Shown here piece by piece: positions 1 to 8,346 of a DNA stretch of 64,000 bases (position 1 is its first letter; every line of letters starts with the position of its first letter). The stretch spans positions 1 to 64,000 of the forward strand of contig DASPLL010000031.1 of assembly GCA_035627615.1 (NCBI GenBank). The letters are read 5' to 3'. Source of the DNA: BRH-c25 sp035627615. Lineage in GTDB: Bacteria > Bacillota > Clostridia > Lutisporales > Lutisporaceae. The notes beneath the pieces are model-generated. The model saw only the letters and a program-made list of their open reading frames with translations, had not been told where the DNA came from and ran no database searches. Position numbers and translations under genes: made by a program.

Positions 1-158
1 GGGAAACAGAGTAATTTGTGATCTGTCCCGGCCTTGAATATACTTCATCTTCAGCACCACCCTCAATAATCCTGTTATATCAATTATGCCATATTTCATA
101 GCGTCTCAGGTGTTGCTGCGACTGACTTTTCGGACAGTCTGGCCATATATGATTATAC

Positions 159-205
159 AACCACAAAGTTTAGTTAAACTGGACATTGTGGTTTTTTATT
201 TTGTT
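159..205 (+). terminator. Rho-independent terminator (+ strand)
   Basis: An 8-bp stem pairs AACCACAA (159-166) with TTGTGGTT (186-193). It runs directly into a T-rich tail (192-205). It would end a rightward transcript coming from outside the window. Confidence 0.65.
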
Positions 206-249
206 TTTGAGAGAGGGTGAGAATCCTCAAACAATGGCGATTGGTATGT

Positions 250-285
250 ATAAATAGAATAGGCTTCTGTTTTAGCCAGAAGCCT
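250..285 (-). terminator. Terminator of the GyrI-like gene
   Basis: AGGCTTCTG (261-269) and CAGAAGCCT (277-285) form a perfect 9-bp stem with a 7-nt loop. Read on the minus strand it lies just past the stop codon at 300 and is followed by a moderately T-rich run. Confidence 0.65.
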
Positions 286-299
286 GTAGAAAATAAACG

Positions 300-761
300 T
301 TATACTAAAGAAATGAAAATATCAATGGTTTGATTTCCCAGCTTATCCAAATCACTATGATATACCTCAAAATCACAAGCATATTTTCTTGGCAGGTCCA
401 TTGTCCAAATCTCGGACCAGGTTTTAGCCACTGCTTCCTGGGGATTACCATATGACGTAAATTTGGCATATTTCCCTGCACTTATTGTTTTACTCACCAA
501 TGGAGAGGAAAGGCTATCAAAACCGTTTACTTCGCAGCAAGTTAAGAAGCTATACGGTTTGGTAAAATTACCTTCATAATCGGTATACAGACCAATAGTG
601 GTTTGATCTGACTTATTGGGTACGGAGCTGTAATGGCCTTTGCACATAAAGTCCTGCCATAGAGCTGCAATGTCCTGGACGGCTTTCATATTTTCGTTTG
701 TTGTTTTAATTTCTAAGCCCACGACGTTTTTTTGATCCAGATTGACCAGTGAATATTTCAT
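300..761 (-). CDS. Stand-alone GyrI-like / AraC effector-binding domain protein
   Basis: A 153-residue protein that looks like a free-standing effector-binding domain of the GyrI/SbmC type, the ligand-sensing half of many MerR- and AraC-family regulators. Family hallmarks seen: an early strand with 'KNVVGLEIKTTNENM', a central 'IGLYTDYEGN', a 'PAGKYAKF'-like segment (here SAGKYAKF) and a terminal 'DFEVYHSDLD' region. There is no DNA-binding domain. The longer upstream frame was rejected because ATG at 761 is preceded by a strong AGGAGG. A perfect 11-bp inverted repeat lies between this gene and its divergent neighbour, so it is probably under regulator control. Such proteins may bind cationic or aromatic drugs or inhibit gyrase; the ligand here is unknown. 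Confidence 0.75.
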   Translation of the reverse strand: MKYSLVNLDQKNVVGLEIKTTNENMKAVQDIAALWQDFMCKGHYSSVPNKSDQTTIGLYTDYEGNFTKPYSFLTCCEVNGFDSLSSPLVSKTISAGKYAKFTSYGNPQEAVAKTWSEIWTMDLPRKYACDFEVYHSDLDKLGNQTIDIFISLV

Positions 762-800
762 TATAAAACCTCCTTGTTTGATACTTTTATTATAGAGGTT

Positions 801-828
801 CAAACATGACAGCAGTATGTCATGTTTG
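801..828. promoter_or_regulatory. 11-bp inverted repeat, probable operator
   Basis: CAAACATGACA (801-811) is mirrored perfectly by TGTCATGTTTG (818-828) with a 6-base spacer. It sits just upstream of a TATAAT-like -10 on the minus strand (789-794) that would serve the GyrI-like gene, so it overlaps that promoter's upstream region. The cognate regulator is not visible in the window. Confidence 0.55.
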
Positions 829-998
829 GATATGTGATTTACTTTATTTTGGATAGTGTTCATATGTGTCTTGTATAACAGGTAATGAACAGAAGACAAA
901 CAATCTCTGTGGCAATATGGTCTCAATAATTATTGAATAAGTATGGAAGTCCTATAGTTTTAAAACAATCAAAAAGAAAAGATATTTTCAAAATTTGC

Positions 999-1027
999 TT
1001 GAAATTGGAAATGGAATGTACTAAAAT
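999..1027 (+). promoter_or_regulatory. Sigma-A promoter of the abiE operon
   Basis: TTGAAA (999-1004), a 17-bp spacer and TAAAAT (1022-1027). It is placed about 65 bp upstream of the AbiEi start and just ahead of an inverted repeat. Confidence 0.6.
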
Positions 1028-1041
1028 AAAGTTATTAAGTA

Positions 1042-1075
1042 AAACCTCCGTAAATTTTAAAATATACGGAGGTTT
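1042..1075. promoter_or_regulatory. Inverted repeat, probable AbiEi operator
   Basis: AAACCTCCGTA (1042-1052) and TACGGAGGTTT (1065-1075) are perfect 11-base arms around a 12-base centre, just downstream of the promoter and 17 bp before the AbiEi start. AbiEi antitoxins are known to repress their own operons by binding inverted repeats in the promoter, so an operator is the natural reading. The same sequence could also fold in the transcript and present or hide the AGGAGG-like segment. Confidence 0.5.
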
Positions 1076-1091
1076 ATAATAAGGTGATAAA

Positions 1092-1697
1092 GTGAAATCA
1101 TATAAAATTAAAATTTTAAATGACATAATAACTATGTCCAATGGCTATATTTCTGCTAAAGAATTAACTGAAGCGGGGTTAAGCAGTTATGACATATCAC
1201 GTTTTATAGAACTAGATTATATTGATAAAGTGAAGAGAGGACTCTATAGAAAATGTAATGCGGATGATGAATACAATGAGATGGTTGAAGTGAGTAAAAT
1301 CGTTCCCAAAGGATTTATTTGTTTGCTTTCGGCATTAACATACTATGAATTGACTACATATATCCCATCTGAATATCAGATTGCTGTACATATGAATGCT
1401 CATAAGACGAAGCTTCCGGGGTATCCGCCAATAAAACTGTATTTTTTCTCCGATGACCGCTTTAATACAGGTGTTAGTAGTATTAAGATATCCGGGAATA
1501 AAGTAAACATATATGACGTTGAAAAAACACTCTGCGATTGTATTTTTTATCGTAATAAGATAGGTACTGATATTGTAAAGGAAGCACTGGATAACTACAT
1601 AAAAAGAAAGAGTAAAAATATACCCCGTCTACTTGAATATGCAGAAAAGCTGAGAGTCAAAGCTACTTTGAAAACATATCTGGAGGTATTGATATGA
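1092..1697 (+). CDS. AbiEi-type antitoxin / transcriptional regulator
   Basis: A 201-residue protein matching the antitoxin of type IV AbiE systems. The N-terminal third (about 10-60) is a winged helix ('ISAKELTEAGLSSYDISRFI' followed by 'KVKRGLYRK', the typical wing). The middle and C-terminus carry the AbiEi features 'GFICLLSALTYYELT' and 'VNIYDVEKTLCDCIFYR'. In known systems it represses the operon and counteracts the nucleotidyltransferase toxin. The start is GTG with AAGGTG five bases upstream. Its stop overlaps the next start by ATGA, so the two are translationally coupled. Confidence 0.85.
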   Translation: MKSYKIKILNDIITMSNGYISAKELTEAGLSSYDISRFIELDYIDKVKRGLYRKCNADDEYNEMVEVSKIVPKGFICLLSALTYYELTTYIPSEYQIAVHMNAHKTKLPGYPPIKLYFFSDDRFNTGVSSIKISGNKVNIYDVEKTLCDCIFYRNKIGTDIVKEALDNYIKRKSKNIPRLLEYAEKLRVKATLKTYLEVLI

Positions 1698-2779
1698 GCA
1701 AAGAGATTAAGGATATGTCTGCATCGGTAAGGACCAGGCTTCTTACCATTTCAAAATCTCAAGGGAAACCCTTTGACCAGATAATGATTTTATATATGTT
1801 GGAACGGCTTTTATACCGGCTTTCCATATCAAAATACAGGCCTAACTTTATATTAAAAGGCGGATTGCTGTTGTATGTGTTAGCTGAAGAAAAATCGAGG
1901 CCGACAAAGGATATAGACTTCCTGGCAAGACAGATTTCAAACGAGATTAATAATATTGCACAAGTCTTTATAGATATATGTCAAATAACATGTAATGATG
2001 GATTAAAATTCGATGGAGAAAATATAATTGCTGAAAACATAAAAGAAGATGCTGATAATCAAGGTGTAAGAGTTAGGATAAACTGTTACCTGGGACAAGC
2101 TAAAAAAACACTTCAGATCGATATTGGGTTTGGTGATATTATTATACCAAAGGCTGAGGAGATGGATTATCCGACAATTCTAGAAATGGACTGCCCCGAT
2201 ATACTTGTTTACTCTGTTGAATCTGTAATTGCTGAGAAGTTTGAGGCTATGGTTTCTTTAGCCCAAGCGAATAGCCGTTTGAAAAGGTTTGATAAGGGTA
2301 TCTACTACATACCAAAGATGACTGCATTTGGGCCATCTAAACTTAACCCAATGCAGGTATTTATTGAAACCTACATAAAAAAAGGTATGAATGTATTTGG
2401 TTATGAAACAGGACCATCATTATTGAATCAAATGGGCTTGACAGCACAAATTCCTAAGTACCGCTATTTTGCTACCAATAGATATCAAAGGTATGGAGAT
2501 CATGTTGATACTAAGCTAAAGGTAGTTTTACGCCGATCAGTAATGAATATTAGTGTAGAGACAAGGCCTTACCTGCAATTGTTGGATGCTCTGGAGAATA
2601 AAGATAAAACCCCAATAGATGCAGAGAATGCGCAGGAGCAATTAGCAAGATTTGCAGTACAGAACAATATTGACTTTAGAAAGCTGATAGCTTATGCAAA
2701 GAAATACTATACTAAGGAGGTTATCTGGCAGATAGCAGAATTGGCTGCCAGTATGGAAAATGAACCTGCACTTGGATAG
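1694..2779 (+). CDS. AbiEii-family nucleotidyltransferase toxin
   Basis: A 361-residue AbiEii/AbiGii-type nucleotidyltransferase. The polymerase-beta-like signature is clear: 'FILKGGLLLYVLAE' followed by 'RPTKDIDFLA' (about residues 52-78), which supplies the GG...(S/T)-K-D-I-D catalytic set. A further 'SVESVIAEKFEAMVSLA' segment is the conserved helix of this family. AbiEii toxins transfer nucleotides, in studied relatives to tRNA 3' ends, and cause reversible growth arrest during phage infection. The C-terminal 130 residues are longer than in the shortest AbiEii proteins and I cannot assign them. The start ATG has GGAGG seven bases upstream. Confidence 0.85.
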   Translation: MSKEIKDMSASVRTRLLTISKSQGKPFDQIMILYMLERLLYRLSISKYRPNFILKGGLLLYVLAEEKSRPTKDIDFLARQISNEINNIAQVFIDICQITCNDGLKFDGENIIAENIKEDADNQGVRVRINCYLGQAKKTLQIDIGFGDIIIPKAEEMDYPTILEMDCPDILVYSVESVIAEKFEAMVSLAQANSRLKRFDKGIYYIPKMTAFGPSKLNPMQVFIETYIKKGMNVFGYETGPSLLNQMGLTAQIPKYRYFATNRYQRYGDHVDTKLKVVLRRSVMNISVETRPYLQLLDALENKDKTPIDAENAQEQLARFAVQNNIDFRKLIAYAKKYYTKEVIWQIAELAASMENEPALG

Positions 2780-3220
2780 AGATGCTTTTGAAGCTCTCCT
2801 TTTACATGTCCAGGAAAGAGCAGGCATAAGAGCAGATATACTTGAAAAGGACTATTATGTTACATTGATGCTTAAAGAACTCGCTGCTAATCAAAGTGAA
2901 CTCCATGCTTATTTAAAGGGTGGCACCGCACTTTACAAGACTCTCGGAAATATCAGAAGATTTTCTGAAGATATAGATTTAACAGTTGAAACCAATGATT
3001 GTGCAAGCTAAACACAAGCAGCAAAACGCTATTTACTGTTAGCGAACCAACAGAACTAATGGGTATAAGCCCGATTATTTATGAACTTGCAGGTGAAGAG
3101 CAAAAGGAAATACTAGAAAACACTTTTGATGTAGCACCTTTTGAGATAGGAATTGTAAAACTGTTAATGCGGTCCGAGGGGTTGAATCCCTCTCTCTACT
3201 ATAAAGAATTTAACTGCTGA
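2760..3220 (+). pseudogene. Decayed second AbiEii-like toxin gene
   Basis: The first frame (2760-3011) encodes 83 residues that match the N-terminus of a different AbiEii protein, including 'YLKGGTALYKTLGNIRRFSEDIDL', here split: GGTALYK then RFSEDIDL. It stops abruptly. A second frame from about 3020 resumes with AbiEii-like 'FTVSEP', 'PIIYELAGEEQKEIL' and 'FDVAPFEIGIVKL' and stops at 3220. The catalytic half and a later segment are thus present but an internal piece and the C-terminus are missing, so a deletion plus frame change has destroyed the gene. The first frame overlaps the end of the intact toxin gene. Confidence 0.7.
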
Positions 3221-3240
3221 AAAAGCAGTTCTTTGTTTTT
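3212..3240 (+). terminator. Terminator after the AbiE remnant
   Basis: AACTGCT (3212-3218) and AGCAGTT (3224-3230) form a 7-bp stem followed by CTTTGTTTTT. It ends the AbiE transcription unit. Confidence 0.6.
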
Positions 3241-3446
3241 GGTGAACTGCAAATAATGTTGCAAAAGAAATAAGTTTACAAGATTACAACCTGGCACGGC
3301 AACTTTTAGATGTACTTCCCATAGTATTACAATTATCTGTTAGAAGAAGGAATTTTAATGGTGATAGAGAATACTAATCGTAGTAAATTATGTCTAAAAT
3401 TTACTATAGTATGTTAACCGAATAAAGGAAGGTGGATATTCAGTTA

Positions 3447-4130
3447 ATGAAAAATAAATTACACGATGGACATAGACAAAGAGTAAAATCGAGATATTTA
3501 TCAGAAGGGCTGGATGCATTTGAAGACCATCAGGTATTGGAAATGCTTCTTTTCTTCTGTATACCAATGAAAGATACCAATGAACTAGCTCATAGAATGA
3601 TACGTGAATTCGGTTCTCTGTCTGCATTGTTTGAAGCTGATTCAAAGGACATTTGCAAGAGATGTGAGGTAAGTGAAAATACAGCGGTACTGGTATCTTT
3701 GATTCCTTCATTGGCAAGAAGGTATTTCAAAGGTAAGTGGGGGGACAAGCCTGTTTTAGATAGCTCCACAAAAGCCGGAGAATATGTAATATCATTATTC
3801 ACAGGAAGGACCTATGAGAATTTTTTTGTCATATGTTTGGACACCCAAAACAGAGTAAATTATTCTGCACTCATACAAGAAGGTACAATTAATGAGGCAG
3901 CAGTTTATCCAAGATTGATAGTAGAAACTGCACTCAGACATCAAGCTAGTAGTATAATATTGGCACACAATCATCCAGGAGGCAGCTTGCAGCCATCAAA
4001 AGAAGATATTGAGGTTACAAAAATGATAGTAACTGCTACTGAAGCGATTTCAATTAATGTAGTAGATCATATCATTGTTGCCGGTGAAAAATACTATAGT
4101 TTTGCTGAAACAGGTTTAATCGGGAAATAA
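3447..4130 (+). CDS. radC: RadC-like JAB-domain protein
   Basis: A 227-residue RadC-family protein. The N-terminal part has helix-hairpin-helix features ('GHRQRVKSRYLSEGLDAFEDHQVLEMLL', divided over residues 9-37, and 'FGSLSALFEAD'). The C-terminal JAB/MPN+ metalloprotease-like domain carries the zinc-binding 'HNHPGG' near residue 178 and a nearby 'PSKEDIE'. RadC proteins are common on mobile and accessory islands; their biochemical role is still unsettled. ATG at 3447 is favoured, though GTG at 3432 is possible because an AAAGGAAGGTGG stretch could serve either. It is slightly shorter and more divergent than the housekeeping RadC near mreB, so it is likely an accessory copy. Confidence 0.8.
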   Translation: MKNKLHDGHRQRVKSRYLSEGLDAFEDHQVLEMLLFFCIPMKDTNELAHRMIREFGSLSALFEADSKDICKRCEVSENTAVLVSLIPSLARRYFKGKWGDKPVLDSSTKAGEYVISLFTGRTYENFFVICLDTQNRVNYSALIQEGTINEAAVYPRLIVETALRHQASSIILAHNHPGGSLQPSKEDIEVTKMIVTATEAISINVVDHIIVAGEKYYSFAETGLIGK

Positions 4131-4157
4131 TCTTAATTGTAAATTTCGGAGGTTCAA

Positions 4158-4535
4158 ATGTCCTGCATATTTTGTGATTACCTAATTAGTAAGAATTACA
4201 TAGCTGAGAATGAACTAGCATTTGCTATTTACGATAACTTTCCTGTGGGCAAGGGGCATGTGCTAATAATACCGAAGAGGCATTTTGCTGCTTTCTTTGA
4301 TGCTACAAGTGAGGAAGTATCGGCATTTTATGATTTAGTAAGCCTAATAAAGAAATTGCTTGATGAAGAGCTTAAGCCTGATGGTTATAATATTGGAATT
4401 AATATTGGAGAAGCTGCGGGGCAGACAATATTTCATCTTCATATACACGTTATTCCAAGATATAGCGGTGATGTTGAGAATCCCAGAGGCGGTATAAGAA
4501 AATTTAAGAAGCCTCTTGTGGAATACGATGGCTAA
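4158..4535 (+). CDS. HIT-family nucleotide hydrolase
   Basis: A 125-residue histidine-triad protein. It has the zinc-type start 'CIFCDY', the 'GKGHVLIIPKRH' strand and the catalytic 'HLHIHVIPR' triad near residues 94-102. Family members hydrolyse or transfer the alpha-phosphate of nucleotide conjugates such as AMP-lysine, adenosine phosphosulfate or Ap4A. It starts 28 bp after radC and is followed 25 bp later by a large helicase. That arrangement, rather than a housekeeping context, suggests it serves the same island function as the helicase and the downstream pyrophosphohydrolase. Confidence 0.85.
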   Translation: MSCIFCDYLISKNYIAENELAFAIYDNFPVGKGHVLIIPKRHFAAFFDATSEEVSAFYDLVSLIKKLLDEELKPDGYNIGINIGEAAGQTIFHLHIHVIPRYSGDVENPRGGIRKFKKPLVEYDG

Positions 4536-4559
4536 AAAGTATTACGAGGGGATTATAAA

Positions 4560-7500
4560 ATGGTTAGATATAATTTGCTGAATAATAAGGATTATAATCG
4601 TAATTGTGTGACTGGTGATAAGGATTATCTATATGATAGGCTTAAAGAATCAATTGCGAAGGCAAGAAAAGTAGATATAATAGTTGCTTTTCTTATGGAG
4701 TCAGGAGTTAGGTTATTGGTAGAAGATCTTAAGGAAGCCGTAGATAAGGGTATGGTATTAAGAATTTTATGCGGAAATTATCTTAATATCACACAACCTC
4801 AAGCCCTATACCTCCTTAAGAGTGTATTAGACGATAAAGTTGATTTGCGCTTTTATAATGTTCCTAATAAATCCTTTCATCCTAAAGCGTATATTTTTGA
4901 GTATGTGGATAATGGAGAGATATTTGTTGGCTCATCCAACATGTCTCGCTCTGCTCTAACAGAAGGTATAGAGTGGAATTATAGAATTTGCTCAGATACA
5001 AGTCCCGAGGATTATTATCATTTTAAGCAATCCTTTGAGGACCTTTTTCTTAATAAGTCTATTATTGTCGATGATAATGAGATGAGGAAGTATTCTAAAA
5101 AGTGGAGGAGACCAAAGCTTTTTGAAGATTTGGAAAAACTGGAGGATAGCAATTCAAAAAGTGATAGATTCGAATATTCAAAAGTAGCAGCACCTAAGCC
5201 AAACTATGTAATCAATTCAGAGGATACTGATGAAAGTAAACTTATAGAATATCCTTGTCCGATAGGCCCACAAATAGAAGCACTATATGAATTGAACAGG
5301 TCTAGGCTTGAGGGTTGGGATAAAGGGATAGTTGTTGCAGCTACAGGTGTAGGGAAGACTTTTCTAGCAGCTTTTGACTCAAAAGGATACGATAAGGTAC
5401 TTTTTATTGCTCACAGAGAAGAAATACTTATTCAGGCAGAAAGTACTTTTAAATGTGTAAGGCCGGAAGCAATTACAGGCTTTTTTTGCGGAGACAAGAA
5501 GGATAAAAATTGCGATATACTATTTGCAACTGTTCAGACATTGGGACAAAAGGATTATTTGAACACTGAGTATTTTTCAAGAGATGTATTTGACTATATT
5601 ATTATTGATGAGTTTCATCATGCAGTAGCAGAGAGTTACAAGAACATTATAGAATATTTTAGGCCAAGGTTCTTGCTTGGACTTACAGCAACACCTGAAA
5701 GACTTGACAGCCAGGATGTATTTGCTTTATGTGATTATAATCTCATTTATGAAGCTAGATTAAAGGAGTCTATAAATAAGGGATGGCTTGTACCCTTTAG
5801 ATATTATGGTGTTTATGATGAGACGGATTATAATAGTATTGACTATAAGAACGGTAAATATGATGAAAAGCAACTGGAACAGGTATTAAGCATTAATTGG
5901 CGAGCTGAGCTTATATTGCAGCACTATCTCAAATATAACAGCCGAAGAGCACTAGGCTTTTGCTCTGGTAGAGGTCATGCAATTTATATGGCTGAATATT
6001 TTGTGAAGCATGGCATTAAGGCATATGCTGTTATAAGTGGGAGTATTTCTGCGACTGATAATGATTCAAGGAACAGAAGAAAATCATCGTATGTATTAGA
6101 GAGGAAAGATGCTTTAGAAAAATTAAAAGCTGCAGAGACCAGGATAATTTTTTCTGTTGATATATTTAATGAAGGACTTGATATTCCTGAAGTAGATATG
6201 GTTATGTTTCTCAGGCCTACAGAGTCACCAATAGTATTTTTACAGCAGTTGGGTAGAGGACTTAGAAAAAAAAGCAATAAAAAATATGTGAATGTACTGG
6301 ACTTTATTGGTAACTACAAGAAGGCAAATCTTATTCCGTTTTTACTTTTAGGAGATGAAAAAAATATAGCAAAAAAAACGAACATAATTCATTTACCAGA
6401 TGAAGATGAATATCCGGAAGGTTGTTTTGTTAGTTTTGATTTTAGGTTAATTGATCTTTTCAAGCGAATGGCAAACGATCAGAAAACTGTCTTTGATAAG
6501 CTAATAGCTGAATACTATAGAATCAAGGAAAACTTTGGAGATAGGCCAATGAGGTTGCCTATGTATACTCATTTGGATAAAGAAATTTATTCTGCAATCT
6601 GTGCAAAGAAGGAACTTAATATTTTCAGAGACTATATTTCCTTTCTGAATAAGATTGGTGAGTTATCGATTGATGAAAAGGCACTGGTAGGTACAAAAGC
6701 ACATGAATTTCTAAAGGAATTGGAAAATACAAGCATGAGTAAATTGTATAAAATGCCGTTACTATTAGCCTTTTATAACAATGGTGAAATGAAGCTTGAA
6801 ATCAGCGAAGATGATATACATGAAAGCTTTAGAGAATTTTATTCGCATGGTTCTAATGCAATAGACCTTTTGATGGATAGTAATACGAGAAATTATAAAG
6901 ATTGGGGTAAAAAAGAATATGTAAGTCTGGCACGCAGGAACCCTATGCATTTTTTTATGCGGTCGTCTCCGGACTTTTTCTATGAATCAGATAACAAGTT
7001 TTTTCTTACAGCGGAATTGAGTGAGTTTATAAGCAACCCTGCTTTTATTATGCATTTTAAGGATATTATTGATTATAGAACAAGGAAATTTTATAGGGAG
7101 AGACTTGAAAACAGAATAGATGACGATAACAGGCCGGTTTTAGAAGAAAACGAGAGTATTATAAGATTTGCATTAAGAGATGAATATGTAAATATTATGG
7201 CAATGACTACAGGGGGGGTTGAAGCAAAGTATAATTATCAGATATTGTCGTGCAAAAAGTCGCCTATATCAAATGAAAATGCACTATTTTTGTTGGATGC
7301 AAAAAAATCAGCTCCTATTTATGATCTTTCAGCAATTGGAAAGAAGTACTATTTATCTTTAACAGATAAACTAAGTGGTTATGTACAGGAATACGTTGCA
7401 AGAATTGATAGTCAGTTAAAAATAAAGGTTAATCCACAACTATTTAATCAATTATATGAAGAGGGTCTTTTCTCTATATGGACTCCGGAAGCACCGCTTA

Positions 7501-7733
7501 GATATTTTGAAGGGTGTGAAATAGGGTATTTAGTATTATATAGAGTTTTTATGCTAAAGCAAATTGTTTCAGAAGACTTGCTTGAGAAAGGCCGTAAAGG
7601 ACGGAATTATAATTTTAGACTTAATGAGGAGGTTATTGTTGAAATTGATAGGCCTGTTATAAGTGATGAGAAATTTAATGAAATGAAAGATAATATAACA
7701 AGAATGCTTAGATCAAACAACTGGCTTTTATAG
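4560..7733 (+). CDS. PLD-nuclease / DEAD-box helicase with DUF3427-type C-terminus
   Basis: A 1057-residue multidomain protein. Residues 20-170 form a phospholipase-D-like nuclease domain with one HKD motif (H107-x-K109, then 'GSSNMSRSAL' from 125). Residues 235-600 are a superfamily II helicase: Walker A 'ATGVGKT' (261-267), 'DEFHH' (350-354), 'TATPER' (376-381), and motif VI 'QQLGRGLRKK' near 560. The long C-terminus resembles the DUF3427 region that accompanies such helicases. One HKD motif implies dimerisation for catalysis, as in other single-motif PLD nucleases. A nuclease fused to a helicase flanked by nucleotide hydrolases suggests DNA or RNA surveillance or anti-phage defence; the substrate is not known. 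Base composition is A+T-rich like its neighbours. Confidence 0.85.
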   Translation: MVRYNLLNNKDYNRNCVTGDKDYLYDRLKESIAKARKVDIIVAFLMESGVRLLVEDLKEAVDKGMVLRILCGNYLNITQPQALYLLKSVLDDKVDLRFYNVPNKSFHPKAYIFEYVDNGEIFVGSSNMSRSALTEGIEWNYRICSDTSPEDYYHFKQSFEDLFLNKSIIVDDNEMRKYSKKWRRPKLFEDLEKLEDSNSKSDRFEYSKVAAPKPNYVINSEDTDESKLIEYPCPIGPQIEALYELNRSRLEGWDKGIVVAATGVGKTFLAAFDSKGYDKVLFIAHREEILIQAESTFKCVRPEAITGFFCGDKKDKNCDILFATVQTLGQKDYLNTEYFSRDVFDYIIIDEFHHAVAESYKNIIEYFRPRFLLGLTATPERLDSQDVFALCDYNLIYEARLKESINKGWLVPFRYYGVYDETDYNSIDYKNGKYDEKQLEQVLSINWRAELILQHYLKYNSRRALGFCSGRGHAIYMAEYFVKHGIKAYAVISGSISATDNDSRNRRKSSYVLERKDALEKLKAAETRIIFSVDIFNEGLDIPEVDMVMFLRPTESPIVFLQQLGRGLRKKSNKKYVNVLDFIGNYKKANLIPFLLLGDEKNIAKKTNIIHLPDEDEYPEGCFVSFDFRLIDLFKRMANDQKTVFDKLIAEYYRIKENFGDRPMRLPMYTHLDKEIYSAICAKKELNIFRDYISFLNKIGELSIDEKALVGTKAHEFLKELENTSMSKLYKMPLLLAFYNNGEMKLEISEDDIHESFREFYSHGSNAIDLLMDSNTRNYKDWGKKEYVSLARRNPMHFFMRSSPDFFYESDNKFFLTAELSEFISNPAFIMHFKDIIDYRTRKFYRERLENRIDDDNRPVLEENESIIRFALRDEYVNIMAMTTGGVEAKYNYQILSCKKSPISNENALFLLDAKKSAPIYDLSAIGKKYYLSLTDKLSGYVQEYVARIDSQLKIKVNPQLFNQLYEEGLFSIWTPEAPLRYFEGCEIGYLVLYRVFMLKQIVSEDLLEKGRKGRNYNFRLNEEVIVEIDRPVISDEKFNEMKDNITRMLRSNNWLL

Positions 7734-7775
7734 CCAAGTTTATTCATAAATTAATTCTGTGCCGGAGTGATATGT

Positions 7776-8114
7776 ATGTATATAAATAAATCCCAAAAGT
7801 ATGACAAGCTTATTCGAGACAAGATTCCTGAAATTATAGAATCAAAGGGTAATAAAGCTGTAATTGAAATTTCAGATAATGAAAAGCTTAAAGAATATCT
7901 TAATAATAAGCTTGTTGAAGAACTGGAAGAATACCAGGAAAGCGGCAGTGTTGAAGAGTTAGCAGATATAGTTGAAGTGATTTATGCTATATTGGATTAT
8001 AATAATATTTCTATAGAACAATTTGAGAGGTTAAGGAATGTAAAAAGCTCTGAAAGAGGGGCATTTAAAAAGGGCCTCATATTAAAAGAAGTTATTGTAT
8101 ATAATGAAGATTGA
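7776..8114 (+). CDS. MazG-like / phosphoribosyl-ATP-pyrophosphohydrolase-like protein
   Basis: A 112-residue all-alpha NTP pyrophosphohydrolase-like protein. It shows the family start 'YDKLIRDKIPEIIESKG' and the metal-binding helices 'KLVEELEEYQE' and 'VEELADIVEVIYAI' that supply the E-E-x-x-E and E-x-x-D clusters. Members cleave non-canonical or signalling nucleoside triphosphates to monophosphate and pyrophosphate. ATG at 7776 was chosen over GTG at 7767 because GGAG lies eight bases upstream. It follows the helicase by 42 bp and closes the HIT-helicase-MazG trio, so the three probably act together. Confidence 0.8.
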   Translation: MYINKSQKYDKLIRDKIPEIIESKGNKAVIEISDNEKLKEYLNNKLVEELEEYQESGSVEELADIVEVIYAILDYNNISIEQFERLRNVKSSERGAFKKGLILKEVIVYNED

Positions 8115-8200
8115 CATATAATAGAAACCTTCACTTTTGCTGCATTTGCCGCTTTTCTTTTGAATATCACATAAATGTTAAACTTTTATCCAAAACACAA

Positions 8201-8229
8201 TTGCATTTATTTTCCATTAGTGGTAATAT
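8201..8229 (+). promoter_or_regulatory. Sigma-A promoter of the galacturonate regulon
   Basis: TTGCAT (8201-8206), a 17-bp spacer and TAATAT (8224-8229) lie upstream of uxaC. The LacI-type operator begins 12 bp after the -10 box and so covers the start site. Confidence 0.7.
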
Positions 8230-8241
8230 TAAAGCAGACGG

Positions 8242-8261
8242 AATTGTTAACGTTAACAATT
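8242..8261. promoter_or_regulatory. LacI-family operator
   Basis: AATTGTTAAC followed at once by its exact complement GTTAACAATT: a perfect 20-bp palindrome with the central CG typical of LacI/GalR operators. It overlaps the predicted transcription start, so binding by the LacI-type protein encoded at 9797 would block initiation until a uronate-derived inducer is present. Confidence 0.75.
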
Positions 8262-8346
8262 TTTAAGAACTATGTGGAAATGCGTAAAAGATAACAGGTA
8301 TTTTATTTGCAATTTGGTGATAACTTTTGCAGAGGTGGTTATGTTT

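Larger units (their letters stand above)
1..299. other. Gene-free left edge
   Basis: No convincing reading frame is seen; the forward frames contain early stops. The first 29 bases can fold as an imperfect hairpin (GGG at 1-3 with CCC at 27-29, ACAGA at 6-10 with TCTGT at 22-26). Two terminator-like hairpins follow and are listed separately. The stretch probably holds the 3' end region of a gene lying left of the window. Confidence 0.5.

Noticed and set aside
3246..3377. A 43-codon open frame without a start (reads like ...DYNLARQLLDVLPIVLQLS...)
   Set aside because: It looks protein-like and may be a vestige, but has no start, no ribosome site and no recognisable family.
8272..8346. Longer N-terminus for uxaC
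   Set aside because: No ribosome site at the upstream ATG, and similarity to UxaC begins at the ATG at 8347.
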